A DNA stretch of 63,124 nt, taken from the NCBI GenBank assembly GCA_028823395.1, contig JAPKBO010000002.1, positions 1-63,124 on the forward strand, read 5' to 3'. Made by a program: the position numbers and the translations under genes. This document shows positions 37,258 to 46,627 of the stretch, one piece after another. The DNA is from Planctomycetota bacterium. Lineage in GTDB: Bacteria > Planctomycetota > UBA1135 > GCA-002686595. The first letter of the stretch is position 1. Every line of letters begins with the position of its first letter. The notes beneath the pieces are model-generated. The model was not told where the DNA came from. It saw only the letters and a program-made list of their open reading frames with translations, and searched no databases.

Positions 37258-38370
37258 CTAGCGCCCCTCCGCCAGGAAGGCGCGGATGGACTCTGGGATA
37301 CCCTCACGCGAGTCGATGGCGGTTGTCACGATCTGGTCGTCATGGCCGAGGGCGTGGTCGAGGTCCTTCTTGAATTGCCCAGAGCCGTAGGCACTCTTGA
37401 CCTGCCCATAGCAGAACTGATTCGCGCAGGGCAGGATCTCCTCGCGCAGAAGCGCGACGCAGCGCGCCGTGTCGCGAGCAGACCAGTTGTCCCCGTCAGA
37501 GTAATGGAACGGATAGATGTTCCAGTTATCGGGCCGGTAGTGCTCTTGAATCTGCTTCAAGCACAACTCATAGGCCGAGCTGATCTTCGTGCCACCGGAC
37601 TCGCGCAGATGGAAGAAGGCCTCCTGATCCACGACCTTAGCCACCGCATCGTGCACGATGTAGACGACCTCGATGTTCTTGTACTGGCTGCGAAGCCATG
37701 TGTCGATCCAGAAGGCCTTGATGCGCACGATGTCTTTCTGCTCGCGCCCCATGGAGCCCGAGACGTCCATCATGTGGAAGATCACGGCACTCGACTCGGG
37801 CTTGGGATGTGTACGCCGCGAACGGAAGCGTTGATCGTCCCGCATGGGCACAACACGAGGATCCTTGGGGTCCCACTCGCCACTGGCGATGGTGCGCTTG
37901 AGGGCACGCCGAAAGGTGCGCCTAAAGTGCCGCAGGGAGTCGGGCCCCTGGGAGCGAATACCTGTGTAGCGCCCACCTTCGGTGTGCAGTTGGCGCGACC
38001 CACGGGGTTGGATGTTGGGCAGGGCCAGCTCGCGGCCGAGCATCTCGGCCAGCTCCGCGAGGTCTACCTCGACTTCGAGAATGTGCTGCCCGGGCTGCTC
38101 CCCCGCACTGCCTGCGCCCTCGGCACCGTCCCCGTCCATCTGGTCGCCTTCATCGCCCGGCCCCTGCCCCACGCCCTCGCCGGAATTATCCCCGTAGCGA
38201 AAGCGCGGTAACTCCACCTGGGGAATGGGAATGGAGATGGTCTTTTTGCCCTGGCGACCGAGGAGCTCGGATGTCGAGAGGTACTTACGCAAGTCCTCCC
38301 GCAGGCGTCCACGCACAATGTCGCGGAAGCGAGCGCGATCACGCTCCATTCGGTAGACCTGGCCTCCCAT
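37258..38370 (-). CDS. YeaH/YhbH-type DUF444 protein with VWA-like domain
   Basis: This 370-residue protein has the DUF444 pattern: RDRARFRDIVRGRLREDLRKYLS near the start, ISIPIPQVELPRFRYG, then a VWA-like half with FHMMDVSGSMG (MIDAS-type DxSxS), YKNIEVVYIVHD and GGTKISSAYELC. The family is functionally linked to PrkA and SpoVR. A Gly/Asp/Glu-rich linker (about 75-95) precedes a basic region. Start ATG 38370; it begins 9 bases after the prkA stop. Confidence 0.93.
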   Translation of the reverse strand: MGGQVYRMERDRARFRDIVRGRLREDLRKYLSTSELLGRQGKKTISIPIPQVELPRFRYGDNSGEGVGQGPGDEGDQMDGDGAEGAGSAGEQPGQHILEVEVDLAELAEMLGRELALPNIQPRGSRQLHTEGGRYTGIRSQGPDSLRHFRRTFRRALKRTIASGEWDPKDPRVVPMRDDQRFRSRRTHPKPESSAVIFHMMDVSGSMGREQKDIVRIKAFWIDTWLRSQYKNIEVVYIVHDAVAKVVDQEAFFHLRESGGTKISSAYELCLKQIQEHYRPDNWNIYPFHYSDGDNWSARDTARCVALLREEILPCANQFCYGQVKSAYGSGQFKKDLDHALGHDDQIVTTAIDSREGIPESIRAFLAEGR

Positions 38371-38379
38371 GACTCTGGC

Positions 38380-40434
38380 CTACGCCGCGGCCTCCTGATC
38401 GGGGGCCACTTCGGGCTCAACGTCGGCCCGTGCGAAGAGATCAGCCACCTCGCGTAGCACCTCACTCGCCGAGGCTTCGTCGTACCCGAACTGCTCCATG
38501 AGGCGCCGGCGAATGACGGCGATCTTCTGCTCGGCCTCGGGATCCACCACCGACGAGACCAAACTCGTGAGCTGAATCGAATCCCGTCGATCCTCGAACA
38601 TCTTGAGTTCCAGCGAGCGCGTCAGGCGCTTGTTCTTGCGGTAGTCGAAGGTCTCCCCCTCGAGATGCACCGCCGCAATGTAGTTCATCAACTCGTGCCG
38701 GAAATCATCCTTACGGGACTCTGGGATCTCGGCCTTCTCTTCGATGGCCCGCATGAGACGCTCATCCGGATCATGCCCCGGGCCATGCTCCGCGGGTAGC
38801 TTCTCGCAGGTGGTGTAGGCGCGCACGCTGTCCAGGTAGTTGGAACACAGACGGTCAATCGCTTCACGGTCGGAGGCGATGGCCACCTGTACCTCATGCT
38901 TGACCATGGACTCGTACTCTTCACGCACCACGGCCACCAGCTCCAGATAGCGTTTACGCTGCTCTTCGGAGGTGATCATAGAGTGATGCCCAAGGCCGGC
39001 CTCGATCGCATCGAGAACGTCCGGGGCATGGATGGTGGGCTTGTCCCCCACCAGGCAAGTAGCAATGCGGTCCTGCACAAAGCGCGGACTGATGCCGGTC
39101 AGGCCTTCCCGGATCGCAGCGGCTCGCAGCTCAAGTGTCTGCTCGGGAGTGAACCCCGCCACCTCCTGACCGTCATAGAGGCGTGCCTTCTGGAGCAGCG
39201 AGAGACTGGGATGAGTGGGATCTTCAAGACGAGTAAGCACGGCCCAAAGAGAAGCCAACTCCAGGGTGTGGGGAGCCATCCCGCGCTGGGCGGTACGTCG
39301 ATCGCCGTAGCGACGACGGTAGATCTCCACCTCACTGGACAGATTCAGGTTGTAGGGGATGTCGATCTTGATGGTGCGGTCCCGAAAAGCCTCCATCAGC
39401 TCGTTGTTCTGTAGCTTGCGGTACTCCGGCTCATTGGTGTGCCCCAGAATGACCTCGTCGATAGAGGTTTGCTGGAACTTCTTGGGCTTGATGGAGTGCT
39501 CCTGGGTCGCCCCGAGCAGGTCATAGAGGAAGGCTACGTCGAGCTTCAGGACCTCGACGAACTCCACAAGCCCGCGGTTGGCCACATTGAATTCCCCATC
39601 GAAGTTGAAAGCCCGCGGATCAGAATCGGAGCCGTATTCAGCAATCTTGCGGAAGTTGAGGTCCCCGGTCAGCTCCGTGGAGTCCTGGTTCTTCTCGTCC
39701 TTAGGCTGAAACGTCCCGATACCCACACGGTCTGCCTCACTGAAGACGAAGCGGCGCACGCGGACGTGCTCCACGACCTTGGTCCAGTTCCCTTCGTAGC
39801 GGTCCATGAGTAGACCAAAGTAAAAGCGGCTGACAGGGTCGAGTTCACCTTCGATGCGCACCTCGTACTCAGCTTGCAGGCGTTCGTTCAGGCGCTGTTC
39901 CACTCCGGATCGTTGTTCCTGTGGAATGAGGAGCAGTGGGTCCTGATTCATCGGCGAGTCGATCACCTCGCCATCCACGTGCCAAGAGAACGTATAGATC
40001 GCCCCGTCAGGTGTATGCGTGTAACGCTCAAGTCCGGACTTCAGAAGACGAGCAATGGTGCTCTTGGCTGAACCCACAGGTCCATGCAAGAGGAGTATGC
40101 GACGCTCCGGGCCAAGGCCTCGTGCACCGGCGCGAATCACGTCGACGAGCTCGGAGAGCGGGTCGTCCAGACCGTAGATCGCATCGCGGCCCTCACCGAA
40201 AGGATCGCTGAACAGATGCCAGCGCTTGGCGCGCCGCTGCCCGAGCACGGAATCCATACCGTGGGACTCGATCATCTCCAGCATTCGCTGCCAAGCGTTG
40301 CGTGCGAGGCGCGGGGCCTCCTCGACCTTCTCCATGTACTCTCCCAGGGAGCCCTCCCAGTGCAATGCTGCATGAGATTCTTGGGAGTGGTGCTTTTGAA
40401 CCAACTCGAACAGGTTGGGTTGGGGATCTGTCAT
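38380..40434 (-). CDS. prkA: PrkA-type serine protein kinase / AAA+ protein
   Basis: This 684-residue protein is the lead gene of prkA-yeaH-spoVR. The N-terminal AAA+ domain has Walker A in LLHGPVGSAKSTIARLL, followed by LLLIPQEQR and VEFVEVLKLDVAFLYDLLGATQE; the C-terminal part is the kinase-like region. The family phosphorylates proteins in stress or sporulation settings, and the AAA+ region may have ATPase or protease roles. ATG 40434 (MTDPQPNLFELVQ) was chosen; the longer frame covers non-family sequence in the intergenic space. Palindromes in the 246-base leader could be operators. Confidence 0.93.
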   Translation of the reverse strand: MTDPQPNLFELVQKHHSQESHAALHWEGSLGEYMEKVEEAPRLARNAWQRMLEMIESHGMDSVLGQRRAKRWHLFSDPFGEGRDAIYGLDDPLSELVDVIRAGARGLGPERRILLLHGPVGSAKSTIARLLKSGLERYTHTPDGAIYTFSWHVDGEVIDSPMNQDPLLLIPQEQRSGVEQRLNERLQAEYEVRIEGELDPVSRFYFGLLMDRYEGNWTKVVEHVRVRRFVFSEADRVGIGTFQPKDEKNQDSTELTGDLNFRKIAEYGSDSDPRAFNFDGEFNVANRGLVEFVEVLKLDVAFLYDLLGATQEHSIKPKKFQQTSIDEVILGHTNEPEYRKLQNNELMEAFRDRTIKIDIPYNLNLSSEVEIYRRRYGDRRTAQRGMAPHTLELASLWAVLTRLEDPTHPSLSLLQKARLYDGQEVAGFTPEQTLELRAAAIREGLTGISPRFVQDRIATCLVGDKPTIHAPDVLDAIEAGLGHHSMITSEEQRKRYLELVAVVREEYESMVKHEVQVAIASDREAIDRLCSNYLDSVRAYTTCEKLPAEHGPGHDPDERLMRAIEEKAEIPESRKDDFRHELMNYIAAVHLEGETFDYRKNKRLTRSLELKMFEDRRDSIQLTSLVSSVVDPEAEQKIAVIRRRLMEQFGYDEASASEVLREVADLFARADVEPEVAPDQEAAA

Positions 40435-40492
40435 GGGGTGACCAAGGGGCTGGCCCTTCCCGGGGGAGGGGAAGGGAAAGGAGAATGACCCT

Positions 40493-40503
40493 CCGATAAT
40501 CGG
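40493..40503. repeat. 11-base odd palindrome upstream of prkA
   Basis: CCGAT-A-ATCGG lies 59 bases upstream of the prkA start. Alone it could be chance. Together with the 12-base palindrome at 40586 it marks this spacer as a candidate control region. Confidence 0.35.
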
Positions 40504-40585
40504 CAGGTGGTCCGGGCGAGCATGAGCCTTGCCCTCGGGACTTCCGCCAAACCCTCTCCAGGGGCCTTGAGAGCCTATGCCCCAA

Positions 40586-40597
40586 GTCACATGTGAC
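40586..40597. promoter_or_regulatory. Perfect 12-base palindrome, candidate operator of prkA
   Basis: GTCACATGTGAC is a perfect palindrome about 150 bases upstream of the prkA start in the gene-free space between smc and prkA (40435-40680). Such symmetric sites are typical of dimeric regulators, for example CRP/FNR-like or GntR-like proteins. No regulator is identified here. Confidence 0.4.
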
Positions 40598-40680
40598 CTC
40601 CCAGGCACCAGCCTGAGGCCGGCATTCACCCGGAATACGGAGAGAATCCCCCGCGACCATCGTCAGCCGTCTGGCCCGGC

Positions 40681-43600
40681 CTACTCCGGCGTCGAACCAG
40701 CTCCCACCGAATCGCCCGGAGCTTCCGCTTGGGAAGCCACCGTCGGACCCGGAGGAACGATCTCGACCACGGGTTCGCGGCTTTCTTGATCCACAGCATC
40801 GGCGGACCGAGACGTGCCCGTGGTCTCACCGGGCACAAATCTCTCAACCTCATCCAACTCCACGGAGACGAAGCGCGAGACGCCCTTCACTTCCATGGTC
40901 ACGCCGAACAGCGATTGGCAGGCGGACATGGTGCCCTTGTTGTGGGTAACCACGATGAACTGTGTCGTCACCGCGAAGCCGCTCAACATGGCCAGGAAGC
41001 GGTCGACATTGGCGTCGTCCAGAGCAGCGTCGACCTCATCCAACACACAGAACGGGCTAGGCTGGGTCTTGAACACGGCGAAGAGCAGAGCCAGCGCCGT
41101 CATGGAACGTTGGCCACCAGAAAGCAAGCCAATCGGGAGCGGCTTGCGCCCAGGCGGACGGGCGATGATCTCCACGCCCGCTTCCAGCACGTCAACGCCC
41201 TCTTCCAGTATCACGTCAGCCGTTCCCCCACCGAACAGCTGTCGGAAGATAGAGCGGAAGTTCTCGCGCACGATTGCGAAGGTCTCCTCGAACAACCGGC
41301 GGCTCTCCTCATCGATCTTCTCGATGGTATCCATCAAGGTCTTGCGCGAGGTGGCCAGATCTTCGGACTGGGTTTCCAAGAATCCCAAGCGCCCCTCGAC
41401 CTCTGCCAATTCATCCACGGCCTCGGTGTTCACGGGACCGAGCTTCTCGAGGATGGCCTTCAATTCCGTAACCCGGCTCTCAAGCTCCTGCATCGCCGGC
41501 GCCTCGGCCAACTCGGCCTCGGGCTCAAAGTCCTCCCGCAAATCACTTGCTTGGAGACTGAGATCCTCATCGGCCCGGATCAGGAGCTCCTCCCGTGCCA
41601 GCTCAGTCTTCTGCGCACACAAACGCTTCTCCGACTGCACTTCCACGAGCTGGTCCAGATTGCGCTGAACATCTTCAGCCTTCGCCCGCACCTCACGAGT
41701 ACGCGCAGCCCCGCTGCGCTCCAGCTCCCGGAGCTCCCCTAGGCGGCCTTCGAGCTTGTCCTTCCTAATAGTCAGAGCCTCGCCGTCCTGAGTCAGGCCC
41801 TCGGCGTCGCGCTCACCCTGTTCTGCGTTGGCCAAGAAGTTGGCCGAGCGTCCCTCGGCACGGACCCGTTCGGCCTGGTCCTCTTCACAGCGGCGCACGC
41901 TGTCCTCTACGCGTCGCCGTAGGGCTTCCAGTTCCCCCTGCAACCGGGTGGTCTCTACTCGAGCCTTCGCCTCCGCCCTGGAAAGAGCCTCGCGCTCTTC
42001 TTCCATGCTACGGCGAGTCTTCTCCACTTCCTCTAGGCGCGCATTGGTCTGTGTAAATGCCTCCTCGCTCTCGAGGCGTTTTGCCTGGGCGAGCTGCAGG
42101 TTGGCGGCCAAGACAGCCAGCTCCTCGCGTGCGCGCGATTCCACCCCTGCATGCTCTTCGCGCACCGCCTCCTGATCGGTCAATCGGGCGGATGCCGTTT
42201 GAGCCTCGCCGCTTGCTTCCGCAGCCGAAATGCGCGCACTCTCATGTTCTTTGGTCGCTTGCCGGTGAGCCAAACGGTTGGCTTCAACGGCCTGCCCCAG
42301 TTGAATGATGCCGTCACGGTCCCGACCCAGCATTCCCTCAAGAGCTTCCATCTCGGAGCTCAATCCCTCGGCCATGGACCTGCGCCCCATGGTTCCCTGA
42401 GCAATCTCCCGGGAACCACCCATCGCGCCCGATGCGTCCACAAGCTCGCCGCTGGGCGTCACATAGCGCCAGTGAGGTTCGCGCTTGACCAACTCCAGGG
42501 CACTGGCGAAGTCCCGCACCACGACCACGTCCCCAAGGAGCTTGTCCACCAGAGGGCGCAGGTCCTCGGCGCACTGCACCAGGTCCGAGAGACGGCCCTC
42601 TACGCTGGCACCGTAGGGTTCGAAGGCGATAAACGATGATGAGTCTAAGCGGCCCAGGCTGAGGGAGCCCAAGGCAGACGTGAAGCCATCCGAAGCCATG
42701 CCTTTAGGAACCAGCACCTCCGCTTGCCCGTGATTACCCGCGGCCAACCACTCAAGGACGACCTGAGCTTCGCCGGCGCCGGGGGCCATGAGAGCCTGAG
42801 CTCTCTCCCCCAAGACTGCATCCAAGGCCCGCGCAAGGCGCACATCCACATGAAGGTGATCCGCCAGCAATCCGTGCAGGATCCCGGCAGTGCAGGGCCC
42901 AGCCCCTTCGGCCACAGCCTGGAGGACGCAACTGGCACCCGCAGCCAAACCGCCCCCCCCCTCGCCGCTCTCCAGGAGAGCTTCGCGCCGTGCGTCGAGG
43001 CTGGCGTGGGCCAGCTTGTGCTCGCGCAGCTCGGACTGGCCGCTCTGCAAGCTCGCTTCGGCAGCAGCCAACTCGCTCAGCGCCTCGGCCAGGCTCTTGT
43101 CCCGAGCTTCCAGAGCCTGCTGGGCATCAACGGCAAGAGTGTGCATCTCCTCCACGCCGGCACGCGCGCCTGTCAGCTCCCCATCCACCTGACCAAGCCG
43201 CTCCGTCGCGCGCCCCAAGCGTGCGCGCCCGTCTTCGATCGCGGTCTCCAGATGTACGGTTCGATTCTGAGCACCGGTGCGCTCATGCAGGCATGCGAGC
43301 AGTCGCTCGTTTTGGTCAGCGGAGTCCTGGCGCGCCTGCTTGTAACTACGAGAGAGGATGAGCACCCGGTCTTTCAAACCAGAGGCCTCTTCCTCGGCCT
43401 GCCGCGCCACAGTCTCCAGCTCGAGAAGCGCGTTACTCGCAACCTCTTGCTCCGCGCGTCGCTCGGAAATCTGATTGCCAAGCTCCTGCGCGCGCTCCCC
43501 TTCTTCCTGTGCGGAACTGCGCCACGCATGAACTCGCAAAGCCAATTGAGTCTTGCGCTCGTCAAGCGTAGCGAGGGAAGCATTCAGATTCCCGACCTGG

Positions 43601-44466
43601 GTCGAGAGGGAATCGAGCTCAGCGACAACCCGCGAGCGCTCATCCTCATGCGCGGAAACTTCCTCCTCCGCTGCAGACCTTTCTGCCCGCATCGCATTCC
43701 CATTTTCCTCAAGCGTCTCGAGCTCGGGGAAAAGCGCGGCCAACTCACTGTCCTGCTCGTACAGACGATGCTGCAAGAAGCGACCGCGTGCGAGAGTCCA
43801 CTCGTCCCGTGCCGCCACCCAGCGCTCGGCCTTGCCAGCCTGAATTTTCAGCGAACGTACACGCGTACGCAGCTCTCCCATCAGGTCCGCTAGGCGCGAC
43901 ACGTCCTGCTCAACACTCTTCAGTCTCAGCCCCGTCTCGTGCCGACGTTGGCGATAACGACTGATCCCGGCAGCCTCCTCGAAGACGGCTCTACGCTGAG
44001 CCGGGTTGGCGGACAGAACGGCGTCGATGCGCCCCTGCTCCAGCACGGAGTAGCCCCGCGACCCCAGACCCGTGCCGTACAGCAACTCGCGCACGTCCTT
44101 GAGGCGTACTCGGGCACCGTCGATGTGGTACTCGCCCTCGCCGCTCTTGTAGAGCATGCGGGTGATTGAAAATTCGACGCCCATCTCCTCGACCACGCCA
44201 TCGCGGTTGTCGATCACCAGGGTCACTTCCGCCACGGACATTTCCGGGCGGGAGGCGGATCCCTTGAAGATCACATCCGTCATGCCCTCGCCGCGCATGG
44301 AGGTCGGGCGGGTCTCTCCTAAGACCCACCGCACGGCGTCAACAACGTTGCTCTTGCCGCAGCCGTTGGGCCCGACGATGCCGAGCAGGTGCTGGCCGCC
44401 AAAATTGAAGACGGTGCGATCGGCGAAGGACTTGAAGCCCTCAAGTTCGAGACGGTTAAGACGCAT
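40681..44466 (-). CDS. smc: SMC chromosome segregation ATPase
   Basis: This 1261-residue protein has the SMC layout: N-terminal Walker A (GPNGCGKS, residues 32-39), a long coiled coil, a central hinge (about 510-680, with HVDVRLARALDAVLGERAQAL), a second coiled coil, and a C-terminal ATPase half (LLSGGQRSMTALALLFAV near 1115, FCVLDEVDAALDDANVDRF). A C-terminal tail of about 50 residues beyond the core is acidic and Pro-rich. SMC condenses and untangles sister chromosomes with ScpA/ScpB. It starts 13 bases after the NrdD-like gene. Confidence 0.96.
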   Translation of the reverse strand: MRLNRLELEGFKSFADRTVFNFGGQHLLGIVGPNGCGKSNVVDAVRWVLGETRPTSMRGEGMTDVIFKGSASRPEMSVAEVTLVIDNRDGVVEEMGVEFSITRMLYKSGEGEYHIDGARVRLKDVRELLYGTGLGSRGYSVLEQGRIDAVLSANPAQRRAVFEEAAGISRYRQRRHETGLRLKSVEQDVSRLADLMGELRTRVRSLKIQAGKAERWVAARDEWTLARGRFLQHRLYEQDSELAALFPELETLEENGNAMRAERSAAEEEVSAHEDERSRVVAELDSLSTQVGNLNASLATLDERKTQLALRVHAWRSSAQEEGERAQELGNQISERRAEQEVASNALLELETVARQAEEEASGLKDRVLILSRSYKQARQDSADQNERLLACLHERTGAQNRTVHLETAIEDGRARLGRATERLGQVDGELTGARAGVEEMHTLAVDAQQALEARDKSLAEALSELAAAEASLQSGQSELREHKLAHASLDARREALLESGEGGGGLAAGASCVLQAVAEGAGPCTAGILHGLLADHLHVDVRLARALDAVLGERAQALMAPGAGEAQVVLEWLAAGNHGQAEVLVPKGMASDGFTSALGSLSLGRLDSSSFIAFEPYGASVEGRLSDLVQCAEDLRPLVDKLLGDVVVVRDFASALELVKREPHWRYVTPSGELVDASGAMGGSREIAQGTMGRRSMAEGLSSEMEALEGMLGRDRDGIIQLGQAVEANRLAHRQATKEHESARISAAEASGEAQTASARLTDQEAVREEHAGVESRAREELAVLAANLQLAQAKRLESEEAFTQTNARLEEVEKTRRSMEEEREALSRAEAKARVETTRLQGELEALRRRVEDSVRRCEEDQAERVRAEGRSANFLANAEQGERDAEGLTQDGEALTIRKDKLEGRLGELRELERSGAARTREVRAKAEDVQRNLDQLVEVQSEKRLCAQKTELAREELLIRADEDLSLQASDLREDFEPEAELAEAPAMQELESRVTELKAILEKLGPVNTEAVDELAEVEGRLGFLETQSEDLATSRKTLMDTIEKIDEESRRLFEETFAIVRENFRSIFRQLFGGGTADVILEEGVDVLEAGVEIIARPPGRKPLPIGLLSGGQRSMTALALLFAVFKTQPSPFCVLDEVDAALDDANVDRFLAMLSGFAVTTQFIVVTHNKGTMSACQSLFGVTMEVKGVSRFVSVELDEVERFVPGETTGTSRSADAVDQESREPVVEIVPPGPTVASQAEAPGDSVGAGSTPE

Positions 44467-44479
44467 AGAGGTCGACAGT

Positions 44480-46627
44480 CTAACTTCTGACTGGGGAGAA
44501 CAGGTTGTCCCCGGCCGAGTCCGTGGAAAATCCGGGATCGGTCAGGGGGAGGGAGGGTTCGGGTTCAGAGATTCCGCTCCGCCGCTCGTGAAAGAGGCGC
44601 CAGGCGTCGAGACCGGAACTGACATCCCGGTCGGCCGACACCCAGAGCGGATTGGAAGCCAGAGCTCCCGCCCGCAGGGTAGAACACACGATGGCCTGTT
44701 CGCCAGCATCCTCTGAAGGGTCCTGCAATGAACTTCGCGCCGGCAGAGCGACAAACCCCGCCCCATAGGGGCGATCGCCCTCAGCCTCAGCTGCCGGCAA
44801 GTCCGCGAACAGCCGCGGCTGACTGGCTCGGGGCAGCTTGGCATCGGCCTGCGCCATGGCCAAGCGGGCGTCATCCCCAAAGAAGGAGGAAACGCACACA
44901 GAAAGTCCACGCTCGTCGGCGAAGCGCTTGGTGGTGTCCGCCATCACGCCAAGAAGCCGCGCGCCTTGGGCGGAGCGCACCACCCCATCCCCAAGGATGC
45001 GCAGCGCCTCGGCAAGGCCGACCGGCACCACGGCGAACCCGCGACGCTCCCGAAGACCGTCCTCACGCGCAGCCGGGTGGCGGCGCTGGAAAGCGTCCAG
45101 GGCTTCGATCCCGTCGAGGGCGGATTGAACTCCCGCCCCCAGGGCCTCGAACAGCAGGTCCTCGCGCCAGGGACCCGCCTGACGGGCAAGCCGAGGGAGG
45201 TTCAGGGCGACGGCACCGCCGCAGGCCAAGAGCCCCGCCTCGCGACGACCGCGCCTGCAACCAGGTGCCACCCAACGAGCATTTGTACCGTGCCAAATCG
45301 GGACCAACGAGCCCCCGGCCAGGAGCTGCGCGGCCTGCTCCCGGAGCTCGGGGTCGGTGGCGATGGCCGGGGACAGTTCATCCCAGGACAGATACAGGCG
45401 CGGATGAGCCTGGCCCGCCTGGCGCAGGGCTTCAAGCTCGGGGAGCAGGCGACGCAGCAGCGCACCTCCGCGTCCACCCGGGCTAGCTAGGTCCAGAAAG
45501 CGCCCCGTGGCATGGCTCAGGGCGCCCATGGCGGCCAGCAGATCCCGAACACGATCCTTGGCGCGGGCGGAGCGCAGCAGCGGTGAGAGCACACTATGCA
45601 GCCCCTCCACCACGACCCCATGGCTAACTCCGCGCAAGTAGTGGGCCAACTCGCCAAGCATTTCAGAGCCGGAGTGGGCACCTGGTTCAGCACGCAGGCA
45701 GAGGTTTGCGGGAATGGCGCGGGAGAGGGCCAGGTGTGGGCGCCGCAATCCCTCCACCCACAGTGTGCCTAGACGGTGTAGCTCGGAGGTGCGCTCGTCG
45801 AGCATGTCCACGAGGGAGTAGCGGCCAAGAATGGCATCCGCCACCTCGTCTTCGAGCCCCGCGCGGCTCCGACCCGGCGCATCGAGGGGATCGGTCACAG
45901 AGTTCGCGCGCACGCTGGGCCTCGTCTTCCCGAGCAGGCGTCGTAGATCATGGCGCGGTATCCCAATGGGTCCCTGCCGATGCAGGGCCGTCTCCAATCC
46001 CATGGCCATCAGCTCGTTATCCACGAACTCACGGATAAGGGGGGTGGAAATGCGTGCCAGGCCGGAATCGCAGATGCGGCGCTCCACGCGATCGGCCACA
46101 TCCTCGCTCACCGCTCGCGGCAGGTCGGCCTCCTCCATGAGAGCCGCCACGATGCGCGCCTGACTCCAGGGAGAAGTACCGGCACCCGCTCGCACCCAGG
46201 GCATGCGCCCCTCGCGTTCTTCTCGGTCCGTGATGGTCAACGCCGCCCGTGCCCGAGCGCGCCGGTCGCGATAGAGAATGTAGGCACGCGCGACCTTTGC
46301 CCGGCCCATCTCCACCAGCGCCTGCTCCACGAGATCCTGGACCTGCTCCACGCCGGGCGGATCGCCCGACCGCGAAGCCAAGGCCATGGTGACGACCTCT
46401 GCCACGTCCCGGGCAAACCCCGGATCGTCTTCCCCGACGGCGAGCAGAGCCCGCAGCACAGCCCCCTCAATGCGCCCAGAATCGAACGGCACCTCGCTCC
46501 CGTCACGCTTTACAAGCCGGCGCTTGCCCAGGCGAAACCCCTGGGGGGACTCATCAGAAGAATCCGCATGGGGAGGCACCGGCAGCCCCTCGACCTGGGG
46601 CTCGTCAGAAGAGTCGGGCGCCGTCAC
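44480..46627 (-). CDS. ATP-cone plus NrdD-like protein lacking the glycyl-radical domain
   Basis: This is a 715-residue protein. Residues of about 35-125 form an ATP-cone (KRRLVKRDGSEVPFDSGRI), and 152-232 a second cone-like unit. Residues 260-685 resemble class III (anaerobic) ribonucleotide reductase: ANLCLR (about 307), GCRRGRREAG...VALNLPRLARQAG (457-485) and VPVGLAEALRILG. The usual NrdD C terminus, with zinc Cys pairs and a glycyl-radical RxxGY motif, is absent; the chain ends at a Pro/Ser-rich tail. It is therefore probably inactive as a reductase. The GTG start overlaps the nrdR stop (GTGA), so it may be a nucleotide sensor; that is inference. Confidence 0.65.
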   Translation of the reverse strand: MTAPDSSDEPQVEGLPVPPHADSSDESPQGFRLGKRRLVKRDGSEVPFDSGRIEGAVLRALLAVGEDDPGFARDVAEVVTMALASRSGDPPGVEQVQDLVEQALVEMGRAKVARAYILYRDRRARARAALTITDREEREGRMPWVRAGAGTSPWSQARIVAALMEEADLPRAVSEDVADRVERRICDSGLARISTPLIREFVDNELMAMGLETALHRQGPIGIPRHDLRRLLGKTRPSVRANSVTDPLDAPGRSRAGLEDEVADAILGRYSLVDMLDERTSELHRLGTLWVEGLRRPHLALSRAIPANLCLRAEPGAHSGSEMLGELAHYLRGVSHGVVVEGLHSVLSPLLRSARAKDRVRDLLAAMGALSHATGRFLDLASPGGRGGALLRRLLPELEALRQAGQAHPRLYLSWDELSPAIATDPELREQAAQLLAGGSLVPIWHGTNARWVAPGCRRGRREAGLLACGGAVALNLPRLARQAGPWREDLLFEALGAGVQSALDGIEALDAFQRRHPAAREDGLRERRGFAVVPVGLAEALRILGDGVVRSAQGARLLGVMADTTKRFADERGLSVCVSSFFGDDARLAMAQADAKLPRASQPRLFADLPAAEAEGDRPYGAGFVALPARSSLQDPSEDAGEQAIVCSTLRAGALASNPLWVSADRDVSSGLDAWRLFHERRSGISEPEPSLPLTDPGFSTDSAGDNLFSPVRS

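Noticed and set aside
37342-38211. 289-residue plus-strand frame opposite the DUF444 gene
   Set aside because: It is a shadow frame; the DUF444 motifs are on the minus strand.
40729-43893. Long open frames on the plus strand opposite smc (337 and 389 residues)
   Set aside because: They are antisense to a certain smc gene, have no family motifs, and arise from GC-rich codon bias.
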